The translations under genes and the position numbers were made by a program. From Bog-473 sp963738135 (GTDB taxonomy: Bacteria; Actinomycetota; Acidimicrobiia; Acidimicrobiales; RAAP-2): a DNA stretch of 64,000 nt. The stretch covers positions 310,001 through 374,000 of the forward strand of contig CAVTVK010000006.1 of NCBI GenBank assembly GCA_963738135.1, read 5' to 3'. Each line of letters begins with the position of its first letter. Within the stretch, counting starts at the first letter, position 1. The notes under the pieces were generated by a model. That model was not told where the DNA came from. It searched no databases and worked only from the letters and a program-made list of their open reading frames with translations. Below are positions 52,597-62,723 of this stretch, in pieces.

Positions 52597-53380
52597 GCAA
52601 GCACCGGACGAAGAAGCACGAGGGAAGCGAGCACGAGCTGCGCGCGCAGACAGCGGAGCTCGACGAGCTGCACCACGACGTCGGGCATGCCCGCCATGGC
52701 GGAGGCCCTCGCCGAAATGCGCGGCACCAGCCGTCGCACCTTCCTCATGGGAGCCGGCGCCGCAATGGCCGGCGGCGCCGCGTTGGCCGTCGGCAGTGGT
52801 GCGGTGCCCACCCTGGCCGCGGCGTCGACCCGTCGGCTCTCGGCGGTCGGCGCCGTCCTCGTTCCCCCCGGCCGGCCTGAAAGGTGACCTGGCGGTCGCG
52901 GCGGTGGCCGCCAGCCTGGAGAACCTGGCCGTCTTCGCCTACACGGCCGGCCTTTCCGCCGCCACGGCCGGAAAGCTGGGCACGGTGCCACCGGCCGTGG
53001 CCACGTTCGCCACGACGGTCAAGGGACAGCACCAGCAGCACGCCGCCGCCTGGAACGCGGTGTTGAAGTCGAACGGCAAGGCGCCCGTGACGGTGACGAA
53101 CCCGATGCTCACGCCGACCGTGCAGTCTGACTTCGCCAAGGTGACCGACATCACAGGGTTGGCCAAGCTGGCCGTGACACTCGAGACCATCGCCGCCCAG
53201 ACCTACCAGGCCGAGACCTCGAAGCTGAAGAGCAGCGCTGCCATCGGGCTGTCGTCGTCGATCCAGCCGGTCGAGATGCAGCACATCGCCATCCTCTACT
53301 ACGTGCTCGGGATGTACCCCGGCGCGCAGACTTCCTCGGGCACGCCGTTGGCGTTCAACCCGACGTCGCAGGCGGTCTGA
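52593..53380 (+). CDS. Tat-exported ferritin-like protein, frameshifted
   Basis: A long charged N-terminus (AELDELHHDVGHARHG) leads to a twin-arginine signal TSRRTFLMGAGAAMAGGAAL and a Ferritin-like_2 domain with GDLAVAAVAASLENLAVFAY, TVKGQHQQHAAAWNAVLKSN, GLAKLAVTLETIAAQTYQAE and SIQPVEMQHIAILYYVLGMY. It is clearly a paralogue of the gene before it. Tat export suggests that it folds with its metal inside the cell. Two frame changes (about 52690 and 52870) are needed. It is translationally coupled to its neighbours. Confidence 0.75.
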
Positions 53381-53383
53381 ACG

Positions 53384-53795
53384 ATGCGGGAACCGGCACA
53401 TCGGCTGAGGGGCGGTGCGGTCGTCCTGGTCCTGGCGGCCGCACTGCTCCTGGCCGCGTGCAGCGGTGGGGGTTCGGGGTCGTCGGGTTCGTCGGGGTCG
53501 GCCACCTCGGGCGAGTCCGGAGCGGCGACGGCGACCGCGACCGCGACGAACGCGCATCACCATCTCCAACTTCATGTTCTCGCCGATGCGCGCCTCCGTT
53601 GCACCAGGCTCGACGGTCAGGTCACCAACAAGGACTCGGTGGCGCACACGCTGACCGCCACCGGCGGCCAATTCGACACCGGCGACATCGGCGGCCGGTC
53701 AGTCCAAGACGTTCACCGCACCCTCCAAGGCGGGGACGTACAGCTACATCTGCAACATCCACCAGTACATGAAAGGGACGATCGTCGTCCGCTGA
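53384..53795 (+). CDS. cupredoxin-domain lipoprotein, frameshifted
   Basis: The protein has a lipoprotein signal with LVLAAALLLAACSGGGSGS, a Ser/Gly linker and, in shifted frames, a plastocyanin-like domain: ITISNFMFSPMRASVAPGST, VTNKDSVAHTLTATGGQFDT and the copper site KAGTYSYICNIHQYMKGTIV. The His of SVAHTLT and the Cys, His and Met of CNIHQYM are the four type 1 copper ligands. It is a membrane-anchored electron carrier or copper protein. It lies four bases after the ferritin-like gene, at the end of the likely SigK regulon. Confidence 0.8.
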
Positions 53796-53805
53796 GCGGA
53801 ATACG

Positions 53806-54869
53806 TCAGGTGACCAGGGCGAGCAGCACGTCACGGGCGCGCTCGAGTTGCGCCGCCGACACCCGCTCGTCGGGGTGATGCGCCAGGAGGGGATCGCCGG
53901 GGCCGAAGTTGGCGGCCGGCACCCCGTGCTCCCAGAACGAGGCCACGTCGGTCCACCCGACCTTCGCCTTGGGTGCGGCGCCGCTCTTCTCCACCAGCGC
54001 GGCCAGCAGCGGGTGCTCGCAGGGACGGCGGTGCGCCGTCGCCGGCGTCGAGCACCTCCCAGGTGTCGCCCGCCTCCGGGTCCCACGTGCCCTGCAGGAG
54101 ATCGAGCAGGAAGGCGCCGGCCTCCTCGGCCCGCCGGTCCGGCGCATAGCGGTGGTTGAGGGTGACGCGGGCCTCGTCGGGGACGACGTTGGCGGCCACC
54201 CCCCCTTCGACCGCCACGGCCTGCAGCTGCTCGGCATAGGTGCAGCCGTCCAGCACGACTTCGCGTCCGGGCCAATCGGCCACCCGGTGCAGCAGCGGGG
54301 CGACGCGGTGGATGGCGTTGCGTCCGGTGAAGGGCCGGGCCGTGTGCGCCCGCACGCCGCGCAGGGTGACGCGCACCCGCATCGTCCCCTGGCAGCCCGC
54401 CTCCACCAGCGCGCCGGTCGGCTCCCCGAGAATGGCGGCGTCCCCCGCCAGGAGGTCCGGCCGCTCCTGCCAGAGCTCGAGCAGGCCGCTGTCGGCACGG
54501 CCGATCTCCTCCCGGGCGTAGAAGCACCACGTGACGTCCACCGCCGGCTGGCGCACCGTCGTGGCCAAGGTCGAGCATGACGGCCAGGCCGCCCTTCATG
54601 TCGGACGCGCCGACCCCCCACAAGGTGTCCCCCTCGAGCCTGGGCGCGTCGTTCCCGACGGCGGGGACCGTGTCGAGGTGGCCGGCCAGGACCAGGCGCT
54701 GGCCGTGCCCGAGCGTGGTGCGGGCGACGACGTTGTCCCCCACGCGTTCGAGGTCGAGCCAGGGACAGGCGCGCAGCGCGTCCTCCACGAGGTCGGCCAG
54801 GGCGGCCTCGCCCCTGCTCGGTGAGGGGACGGCCATCAGGTCGCGGGTGGCCGCGAGGAGATCGCCCAC
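53806..54869 (-). CDS. dapE: succinyl-diaminopimelate desuccinylase, frameshifted
   Basis: The N-terminal frame reads LMAVPSPSRGEAALADLVED, RLVLAGHLDTVPAVGNDAPR and LWGVGASDMKGGLAVMLDLG (M20 metal motifs HLDT and SDMKGG). Further frames give VTWCFYAREEIGRADSGLLE (catalytic Glu-Glu), AILGEPTGALVEAGCQGTMR, RVRAHTARPFTGRNAIHRV and VGWTDVASFWEHGVPAANFG with GDPLLAHHPDERV. It removes succinate from N-succinyl-DAP in lysine and peptidoglycan precursor synthesis. Two frame changes are at about 54565 and 54020. It follows dapD by four bases. Confidence 0.88.
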
Positions 54870-54873
54870 CGGA

Positions 54874-55701
54874 TCAGGTGCTGGCGCCGTGGTCCCGCAG
54901 GACCTGGTTCAGCTGCGCCTTGTCGTGACGCTCCCCTTCGCTGAGCCGCTTGATCACGAGGACGCACGGCACGAAGAACTCCCCGCCCGGGTACTCGCGC
55001 CGACGGCTGGCCCGGATGGCGACGCACCAGGAAGGCACGACGCCGCGGGAGATCTCCTCGCCGGTCTCGGCATCGATCACCGGAATGGAGGGATCGAGGA
55101 AGCTCCCGGCTCCCAGCACGGACCCCTTGCCGATGCGCGCGCCGCCGGTCACCATGCAGCGGCTGCCCACGAAGGCGTCGTCCTCGACCACCACCGGCAC
55201 CGCGTTCGGGGGCTCGAGCACACCGCCGATACCCACGCCGCCCGCCAGGTGCACCCGCTCGCCGATCTGGGCGCAGGACGCCACGGTGGCCCAGGTGTCC
55301 ACCATGGAGTCCGCGCCCACCCAGGCCCCGATGTTCACGTAGGAGGGCATGAGCACGACGCCGCGTCCGAGGAAAGACCCCCAGCGGGCCGAGGCGCCCG
55401 GGAGGGCGCGCACGCCTGCCTCGGCGAAGCCGTGCTTGAGGGGAAGCTTGTCGGCGTACTCGAAGGGCCCGGCCTCGATCGTCTCCATGCCCCGCAGCGA
55501 GAAGAGCAGCAGGATCGACTTCTTGAGCCACTCGTGGACGACCACCTCGTCGGTGGCGGCGTCGACCTCGGCCACGCGGGCCTGCCCGGTGTCGAGCAGC
55601 TCGATGGCCTCCTCGACGAGCTTCGCCGCGTCGGTGTCCGCCGGCGACAGCTCGGCGCGGCGCTCCCACAACTCCTCGATGCTTGCCTGCAGATCAGCCA
55701 T
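54874..55701 (-). CDS. dapD: tetrahydrodipicolinate N-succinyltransferase
   Basis: The 275-residue protein is unbroken. It has an N-terminal helical domain (LQASIEELWERRAELSPADT), ESIL-type KKSILLLFSLRGMETIEAGP, then a left-handed beta-helix of hexapeptide repeats (GVVLMPSYVNIGAWVGADSM, VDTWATVASCAQIGERVHLA, GGVGIGGVLEPPNAVPVVVE, DDAFVGSRCMVTGGARIGKG). It adds succinate to tetrahydrodipicolinate, the first step of the succinylase branch. Its ATG at 55701 overlaps the end of dapC by eight bases. Confidence 0.93.
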   Translation of the reverse strand: MADLQASIEELWERRAELSPADTDAAKLVEEAIELLDTGQARVAEVDAATDEVVVHEWLKKSILLLFSLRGMETIEAGPFEYADKLPLKHGFAEAGVRALPGASARWGSFLGRGVVLMPSYVNIGAWVGADSMVDTWATVASCAQIGERVHLAGGVGIGGVLEPPNAVPVVVEDDAFVGSRCMVTGGARIGKGSVLGAGSFLDPSIPVIDAETGEEISRGVVPSWCVAIRASRRREYPGGEFFVPCVLVIKRLSEGERHDKAQLNQVLRDHGAST

Positions 55702-56831
55702 GCCGCACCCTAGCGAGGCGCTCCCCCACCAGCGCCAAACGCTCCATCGGCTGGACCACCGCCACCCGCACGTGTCCGGCGCCGTCCGTCGCCGTAGAGA
55801 TCGCCGGGGCTGACCAGGAGCCCACCGTCGGTCGCCAGCGCCTCGGCCATGACCCAGGCGTCGGGCCAGCGGCCGTGCGGCACGGGCACCCACAGGTAGA
55901 AGCCCCCCTCGGGGAGTGCCACCGGACAGCCGTAGCCGCCCAGGACGCCGGCCAGGAAGCCCAGGCGCTCCCGGTAGCGCGCCCGCTGGGACTCCACGTG
56001 GGCGTCGTCGGCCAGGGCCGCCACGCCGGCGGCCTGCGCCGGGCCCGGGACCATGAGGCCGGCGTGCTGGCGCACGGCGCGGAGGAACTCGACCAGCTCG
56101 GGATCCCCGGCGTAGAAGCCGACGCGCACGCCGGCCAGGTTGGAGCGCTTGGAGAGGGAGTGCACCGCCACCACGCCGTCGGAGCCGTGCTGCAGCACCG
56201 AGCGGGGCGGGCCGTCCCAGGTGAACTCGGCGTAGCACTCGTCGGAGAACACGGGGACGCCGTGGGCGCGCCCCCAGGCCGCCTCCGCCCCGAGATCGCC
56301 CAGCCCGCCGGTCGGGTTGGACGGCGAGTTCGACCAGAGCACCAGGGCGCGCCCGACGTCGTCGGGGTCGACGGCGTCGAGGTCGAGCCCTCCGAGCCGC
56401 CCGGTCGGGGCCGGGACGGGGACGGCGCGGCACCCGGCCAGCTCCGCCCCCATGGCGTAGGTCGGATAGGAGACCGCGGGGTACAGCACCGTGTCCTTGT
56501 CCGGGGTGCGCAGACGGAGCAGGTGCGGCACCGAGGCGACCAGCTCCTTGGTCCCGACGCAGGCGGCCACGGCCGACGCGGGGACGTCCGTCAGCCCGAA
56601 GCGCCGGCTCAGCCAGGCCGCCGCGGCGTCGCGCAGCTGCGGGCTGCCCGCCGAGGCGGGATAGCCCCGCTCGGTGCCCGACGACGCCAGCGCCTCGATC
56701 ACGGCGGGCAGGCGGCGCGATCGTACGGCGTGCCGATGGAGCAGTCGACCATGCCGCCCTCGTGCGCGCTCGGCCACCTTGGCCAGGCCGGCCAGCCGGT
56801 CGTAGGGATAGGGCGGCAGGCGGAACGTCAC
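55694..56831 (-). CDS. dapC: succinyldiaminopimelate transaminase, frameshifted
   Basis: From a GTG at 56831 the protein begins FRLPPYPYDRLAGLAKVAER and then shows ASSGTERGYPASAGSPQLRD, GTKELVASVPHLLRLRTPDK, VLWSNSPSNPTGGLGDLGAE, PVFSDECYAEFTWDGPPRS and the PLP-lysine site AVHSLSKRSNLAGVRVGFYA. It is a class I aminotransferase of the actinobacterial DapC type. Frame changes occur at both ends (about 56735 and 55790). The GTG overlaps the hflX stop (GTGA), so the operon is tightly coupled. Confidence 0.88.
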
Positions 56832-58112
56832 GGGGCCGCCACGAACTCGGCGAAGCGGGCCCGGCCCACGTCGTCGAGCACCACCTGCAGCGTGGCCGAC
56901 TCCTCGCCGTCGCTCTGCCCCACCACCTCGCCCTCGCGGTGGATGGCGGCCAGCACGTCGCCGCGGGCCCAGGGCACGACGAGCTGCACGACGCGGTCCG
57001 AGCCCCGCAGGCGATCGCCGAGCACACGCAGCAGCTCGTCGACCCCCTCGCCGGTGCGGGCCGAGATCAGGACGGCGCCCTCGTTGGCGTGCGCCAGGGC
57101 CTTGGCCTCCTCGGGCGCGGCATCGGCCTTGTTCACGACGATCAGGTCGGGAACGTCGGACGCGCCGATCTCGTCCAGCACCTCGCGGACGGCGGCCATC
57201 TGCCCCTCGGCGTCGACCGCGGTGCTGTCCACCACGTGCACGATCAGGTCGGCCAGGCGCACGGAGTCCAGGGTGGAGCGGAAGGCCTCGACCAGCTCGT
57301 GGGGCAGCTTGCGGACGAAGCCGACGGTGTCGGTGACGAGCACGGTCTCGCCGCCGGGGAGCGAGAGCTGCCGGGTCCGCGGGTCGAGCGTCACGAAGAG
57401 ACGGTTCTCCGCCGGGCACGCCGGCATCGGTCAGCCGGTTGAGCAGCGTCGACTTCCCCGCGTTGGTGTAGCCGACGAGCGCCAGCTCACGATGCCGGCC
57501 ACGGGCGCGGCTGCGGCGCTGCAGCGTCCGCGTGCGCTCGACCTCGCGCAGCTCGGCCTCGAGCTTGTGCATGCGCCGGACGAGGCGCCGGCGGTCGACC
57601 TCGAGCTGCGTCTCGCCCGGTCCCCTGGTCCCGATGCCACCGGCCTGCTGGCTCAGCGCGGTACCGCGGCCGCGCAGGCGGGGCAGGCGGTAGCGCAGCA
57701 GGGCCAGCTCCACCTGCGCCTTGCCCTCGGGGCTGCGCGCGTTCTGGGCGAAGATGTCGAGGATGACCGCGGTGCGGTCGATGGCGGTGCGGCCGAAGAG
57801 CTTCTCGAGGTTCCGGTGCTGCGCCGGGGTCAGGTCGTCGTCGAACACGACGGTGTCGGCGTCGAGGCTCTGGCTCAGCGCGGCGATCTCCTCGGCCTTG
57901 CCGCGGCCGACGAAGGTCGCCGCGTCGGGAGCGTTGCGCCGCTGCACGACGCGGCCCACGACGTCGGCGCCCGCGCTGTCCACCAGGCGGGCCAGCTCGT
58001 CCAGCTCCTCGCCGACCATCTCCTCGGTCAGACCGGGGAAGATCACCCCGACCAAAATGATCCGCTCCCGGAAGGTGCGCTCAATGAGCGTCCCGGGCAA
58101 CAGGTTGCTCAA
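56828..58112 (-). CDS. hflX: ribosome-associated GTPase HflX, one frameshift
   Basis: The roughly 427-residue protein starts at TTG 58112 and has the HflX N-terminal domain (AATFVGRGKAEEIAALSQSL, DLTPAQHRNLEKLFGRTAID, GGIGTRGPGETQLEVDRRRL) and the G domain: GYTNAGKSTLLNRLTDAGV (G1), LVTDTVGFVRKLPHELVEAF (G3) and VPDLIVVNKADAAPEEAKAL (G4). One base shift at about 57425 separates G1 from the rest. It splits or rescues stalled ribosomes. TTGA and GTGA overlaps link it to dapF and dapC. Confidence 0.92.
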
Positions 58113-58931
58113 GAGAGCATCCCCGGATGGATGTCGATGTCGGCCACCTTGCGCACGGGCCCGGCCAGGTAGGTGGTGGCCCCCTCGTCGCGCCCGAGGG
58201 TGACCTCCAGGGTCCCTCCCGGGTTGCGCACGCGCACGGTGCCGGCGTCCGCAACGGCGCCCCAGCTCCGGGCCGCGGCGGCGGCGGCCACGCTCCCGGT
58301 GCCGCAGGCCAGGGTCTCGCCCACCCCGCGCTCCCACACCCGGAAGTCGAGGAGCTCGCCCCGCTCGTCGCGGCGGCGGTGATCCATTCGACGTTGATGC
58401 CGCCGCTGAAGGCGGCCTGGAGCTTGGGGCCCAGCTCGGCGATGTCCACCGCCGCGCGTGTCGGGGCCCAGCAGCACCAGGTGCGGGTTCCCGACGTCGA
58501 CCGTGCGGGCCCGGCGGTCGTCGAACTCCTGCGGCTGGTCGGGGCCGAGGCGGGCCGGGCCCATGTCGACGCTGGCCGTCGCCCGTCCGGGCGTGTCGCC
58601 CGGCGGTGTACTCGACGGTGCGGGCGCCTCCGGCGGTGGCGACGGTGAAGCGGGGCGCCGACACGAGGCCGGCATCGACGGCGGCCTGGGCCAGGCACCG
58701 GATGCCGTTGCCGCTCATCTCCGCCTCGCCGCCGTCGGCGTTGCGCAGCTCCATGGAGAGGTCACAGCCGTCGCGGCCCGGCCCGACCCGGATGATGCCG
58801 TCGGCCCCGATGCCACGGCGCCGATCGGCCAGCAGGCGCACCTGGGCCACCGAGAACCGGATGGCGTCGTCGGGGTCCAGCACGACCAGGAAGTCGTTGC
58901 CCGCCCCCTCGTGCTTGGTCGCCCGCATCAC
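58109..58931 (-). CDS. dapF: diaminopimelate epimerase, frameshifted
   Basis: The N-terminal frame reads MRATKHEGAGNDFLVVLDPD, RRGIGADGIIRVGPGRDG and AEMSGNGIRCLAQAAVDAGL with the first catalytic Cys. The C-terminal frame has VDVGNPHLVLLGPD, ERGVGETLACGTGSVAAAAA with the second Cys, and TTYLAGPVRKVADIDIHPG. It interconverts LL- and meso-DAP. Frame changes lie at about 58605, 58460 and 58375. The stop overlaps the TTG start of hflX, and the gene starts 23 bases after miaA ends. Confidence 0.92.
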
Positions 58932-58954
58932 ACCATTCTCGCAGCTGGCGTCGT

Positions 58955-59876
58955 TCAGCCGTGCACGTCGAGCGCCTCTTCCAGCAGGGCCTGGGCCTCG
59001 GCGCTGCTCCCGGCCCAGCTCACCCGCGGGTCACGGCGGAACCACGAGGCCTGGCGCCGGGCGAACTGGCGGGTCCGCCGCACCGCCTGCTCCAGGCAGT
59101 CGGACAGGGGCGCGCCGCTCCTCCACGTGGGCCAGGATCTCGCGGTAGCCCAGCGCCTGGCGGGCCGTGCGCGAGAGGCCCGCCGGACGGGCGGCCAGCA
59201 CCCGCACCTCCTCGACCAGCCCGCACTCGACCATGCGGCCGAACCGGTGCTGCGATCCGCGGCGTCGATCTCCTCGGGCGGGACGGGAGAGGCCGACCTG
59301 CGCCGTGCCGCTCTCGGGATAGGCCTCGAGCCCGGGTCCGAACGTCGAGAAGGGTCGGCCCGACCCGAGCGTGACCTCCAGGGCGCGGACGACCCGCCGG
59401 CGATTGGTCGGCTCCATCCGCGCCGCACGCCACCGGATCGAGCGCGGCGAGGCGGGCGTGCAGGTCGGCCGGCCCGGCGCGACCCTCGTCCAGCTCAGCC
59501 TCCAGAGCAGCCGCCACGTCGGGGAAGCGGCCCGGGATCTCGAGATCGTCGACGACGGCGCGCAGGTAGAGGCCGGTACCGCCGACCAGCAGCGCGTGAT
59601 GGCCCCGCCGCGCGATGCCCTCCAGCGCCTCGCGCGCCGCCAGCTTGGAACTGCGGTCACGGTGAAGTCCTCGTCCGGATCGACCAGGTCGAGCAGGTGG
59701 TGCGGCACGGCGGCCCGCGCCTCGGGCCCCGGCTTCGATGTGCCGATGTCCATGCCGCGGTAGACGCACATGGAATCGACCGAGACGATTTCGCAGTCGC
59801 CCCGGCGCAGGGCGAGCTCCAGCGCGGTCTCCGATTTCCCCGAGGCCGTGACCCCGACGAGTGCGACCGCCGTCAA
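58955..59876 (-). CDS. miaA: tRNA dimethylallyltransferase, frameshifted
   Basis: From a TTG at 59876 the protein begins TAVALVGVTASGKSETALEL (P-loop), then VSVDSMCVYRGMDIGTSKPG, AVPHHLLDLVDPDEDFTV, ALLVGGTGLYLRAVVDDLEI, TNRRRVVRALEVTLGSGRPF and a C-terminal RRTRQFARRQASWFRRDPRV. It adds a dimethylallyl group to A37 of tRNAs reading UNN codons. Three or more base shifts are present (about 59655, 59425, 59250 and 59115). The TTG overlaps the miaB stop (TTGA). Confidence 0.9.
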
Positions 59877-61271
59877 GCGCTCGCCACCGGGATGCGCACG
59901 CGATGCCGGGGCCGCGCCACCACCTCCTCGAGACGGCCCGAGAGGTGGTGGGGATGGCCGTCGGTCACCGTCACACGGGCCAAGGCGCCCGCCGCCGGGT
60001 TCCCGGCGGTGGTCCCGGCCGGGAAGTGGATCAGCTTGCCCTGCCGGGTGCGGCCCGGTCAGCATCGACTCGTCGCGCCGGCTGACCCCTTCGACCAGCG
60101 CCTCTTCGCTGCGGCCGACGCGCGCCTGGTGGCGGGCCAGGGCGGAACGGTCCACCACGGTCTTGAGGCGCTCGAAGCGTTCGGCGACGACGTCCGCCGG
60201 CACGAAGCTGGACTCCATGTCGGCGGCCCTGGTGCCCGGGCCGCGGCGAGAAGATGAAGGTGTAGGCGCCGTCGTAGCCCGCCTCGGCGCAGACCGCCAG
60301 CGTCTCCTCGAAGTCTTCCTCCGTCTCGCCCGGGGAAGCCCACGATGATGTCCGTGGTCACGGCCAGGTCGGCAATGGCGGCACGCGCCGCGGCCAGCCG
60401 CTCCATGTAGCGCTGGGCGGTGTAGCCCCGCCGCATGGCGCGCAGCACCCTATCGCTCCCCGACTGCAGCGGCAGGTGCAGCTGCTCGCAGACCTCGGGC
60501 GTCTCCGCCATGGCCTCGATCGTCTCGGGCCGCAGGTCCTTGGGGTGCGGGCTGGTGAAGCGGATGCGCCCGATGCCGTCCACCGCACCGACGGCGCGGA
60601 GCAGCTCGGCGAAGAGCGGGCGGCGTTTCGTGATGTCGCGGCCGTAGGAGTTCACGTTCTGCCCGAGCAGCGTCACTTCGGTCACCCCGCTCCGGGCCAG
60701 CAGCTCCACCTCGGCCACGATGTCGTCGAGGGTCCGGCTCACCTCCGGGCCGCGCACGGACGGGACGATGCAGAAGGCGCAGGAGTTGTCGCAGCCGGTC
60801 TGGATGTTCACCCACGCCGCGTAGGGAAGCTCACGGACGGCACCGGGGCCGAGGAGCGGATTGCTCCCCGACTCGGGGGCCGGCGCGTCGAGGATCTCCA
60901 TGACGGGGCCCTCGGTCTCGCGCCCGGCGCAGGAGCCCGGGCGCACTGGTCAGGTTGTGGGTGCCGAAGACGACGTCGACCCAGCCCACCTTCTCCTGAA
61001 TGCGGGCGCGGTCCTTCTGGGCCAGGCAGCCGCCGACAGCGATCTGCAGGCCGGGCTTGGCGTCCACCAGCTCCTTCAGGCGCCCCAGCGTCCCGTAGAG
61101 GCGCTGGTCGGCGTTCTCCCGGATGCAGCACGTGTTGAGCACGACCACGTCGGCGTCCTCCATGGTGGCGGCAGGAGCCAGGCCGTCGGCCACCAGCAGC
61201 CCGGCGAGCCGCTCGGAGTCGTGCTCGTTCATTTGGCACCCGAAGGTACGGATGAAATAGGTCCGGGCCAT
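59873..61271 (-). CDS. miaB: tRNA-2-methylthio-N6-dimethylallyladenosine synthase, frameshifted
   Basis: The N-terminal MTTase domain has ARTYFIRTFGCQMNEHDSER, DVVVLNTCCIRENADQRLYG and IAVGGCLAQKDRARIQEKVG (three cluster cysteines). The radical SAM centre is NIQTGCDNSCAFCIVPSVRG, followed by VTLLGQNVNSYGRDITKRR and QLHLPLQSGSDRVLRAMRRG, and a TRAM domain ends it. It methylthiolates the isopentenylated A37 made by MiaA, so the pair is functionally linked. Frame changes are at about 60945, 60335, 60240 and 60055. Confidence 0.93.
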
Positions 61272-61312
61272 CCGCCGAAGTCTAGGGAACAGGGGCGCCT
61301 AGATTTCCGGCC

Positions 61313-61828
61313 GTGGATCGACAGGTGACGCAGGTCGTGTCGGCCGGGCCCGCTGGGGCGCCGCCCTGGTGCCGCTGGTGCTGGCGCTGGTGCTGGCCGG
61401 GTGCGGGTCAGGCGGGAGGCGGCGATCCGGCGGCGACGCACGGCCCCAGTCGGCCGACGCCGTCGCTCTCGAGCGCCGGCAAGACGGTCCAGTCCGCCAT
61501 GACGAGCCTACCTCACCGAGGTCGACGGGCGTGCAAGAACGAGTCGAGCCCCGTCGTGTGCCTCGAGGCCGCCGACCACACGCTCGGGGACAAGATCCAC
61601 GCCTACGCCAACCTGCTCGCCGGCCATCACCACTTCACGGCGCCGCGGGCGGACCTGACCACGACCCTCAACGCGGCCCAGACGCTGGCCAACAGCCTGG
61701 AGATCCTCGGCGACGCCCAGCCGACACAGGCCAACTACGACCAGGTGCTCAACACCTTCAACATCAACTCGGCCATCACCCAACTGCAGGGCGACGTCAC
61801 CACGCTCGGCGGGTCCCTCGGCCACTGA
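61313..61828 (+). CDS. hypothetical lipoprotein, frameshifted
   Basis: A GTG at 61313 starts an Arg-poor N-terminus. In the second frame a lipobox can be read (LVPLVLALVLAGCGSGG), and the first frame then gives a soluble helical domain: VVCLEAADHTLGDKIHAYAN, LAGHHHFTAPRADLTTTLNA, AQTLANSLEILGDAQPTQAN and LQGDVTTLGGSLGH. It is probably a small outer-face lipoprotein of unknown role. Two shifts fall within the first 60 codons. It is convergent with thrB, five bases apart. Confidence 0.5.
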   Translation: MDRQVTQVVSAGPAGAPPWCRWCWRWCWPGAGQAGGGDPAATHGPSRPTPSLSSAGKTVQSAMTSLPHRGRRACKNESSPVVCLEAADHTLGDKIHAYANLLAGHHHFTAPRADLTTTLNAAQTLANSLEILGDAQPTQANYDQVLNTFNINSAITQLQGDVTTLGGSLGH

Positions 61829-61833
61829 CGCGC

Positions 61834-62705
61834 TCAGAGGGAGACCTCCGCCTCGTCCCCGTAGACGATGCCGCGCCGGTCGGCCCGCAGCACCAGGGCC
61901 CGGCCCGGCACGCCCGCCGCTGCCAGCGCAGCCTCGGCCCCGGCGAACACCGACGCGGCCGCATCCGCCCGCACGATGCCGATGAGCGTCGGCCCGGCCC
62001 CGGACCAGCTGGCCGCGAGCGCACCGGCGTCGACGAGGGCGCCCAGGAGCTGCGGCGCCTCCGGGAACAGGGCCGTGCGGGCGGGCTGGTGGAGGCGGTC
62101 GTCGGTCGCTGCCGGGCACCAGCGCGTCGGGATCGGCCAGGCCGGCCACCAGCAGGCCCATGCGTCCCAGGTTGAACACGGCGTCCTCGCGGGTCAGCAC
62201 GTCGGGAAGGACGCCCCGCGCCTCGGGGGTGGCCAGGTTGCGTTCGGGGATGACGACGACGAAGGCCAGCTCCTCGCTGAGCGGGAGTGCGGCGTGCACC
62301 GGCCGACCGTCCACCATGGTGGCGGCGACCAGCCCGCCGAACACGCTGGCCGCCGCGTTCTCGGGGTGCCCGTCGTAGGCGGCCGCCACGGCGAAGGGGT
62401 CCTCGGCGCCGGCGGCTGCGGCTGCGGCCGCGGCCGAGCGCGGCGGAGGACCCCAGCCCACGGGCGACAGGGATCTGCGAGCGCACGGTCACGGCGAAGC
62501 GGTCGTGGCCCAGGACCTCGGTGCACGACACGCGGCCGCCAGGTGCGACGCGTCGTCGAAGAGCCCGGCACCCTCTCCCTCGCTGTGCACGCGGAGGGAC
62601 GGCGCCTCCTCGACCTCGACGCTCACGTAGCAGTCGAGCGCCACGGCCAAGCGTGTCGAAACCCGGCCCGAGGTTGGCCGACGACGCAGGGGCCCGGGCG
62701 CGCAC
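61834..62705 (-). CDS. thrB: homoserine kinase, frameshifted
   Basis: From a GTG at 62705 the protein starts VRARAPASSANLGPGFDTLG, the GHMP-kinase opening, followed in other frames by VALDCYVSVEVEEAPSLRVH, VTVRSQIPVARGLGSSAAL (ATP-binding loop), GHPENAAASVFGGLVAATMV, FVVVIPERNLATPEARGVLP and a C-terminal LAASWSGAGPTLIGIVRADA. It phosphorylates homoserine for threonine synthesis. Four or so single-base shifts break it. It lies 18 bases after dacA. Confidence 0.88.
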
Positions 62706-62723
62706 GGGGTCAGGCTAGGCGAG

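Noticed and set aside
54874..57027. A 717-codon open frame on the minus strand
   Set aside because: Only the last 275 residues are dapD. The upstream part is out-of-frame hflX and dapC sequence with no coding character.
55710..58931. A 1073-codon open frame on the minus strand
   Set aside because: It is a chance fusion of in-frame parts of dapF, hflX and dapC caused by base shifts. Motifs place three separate genes here.
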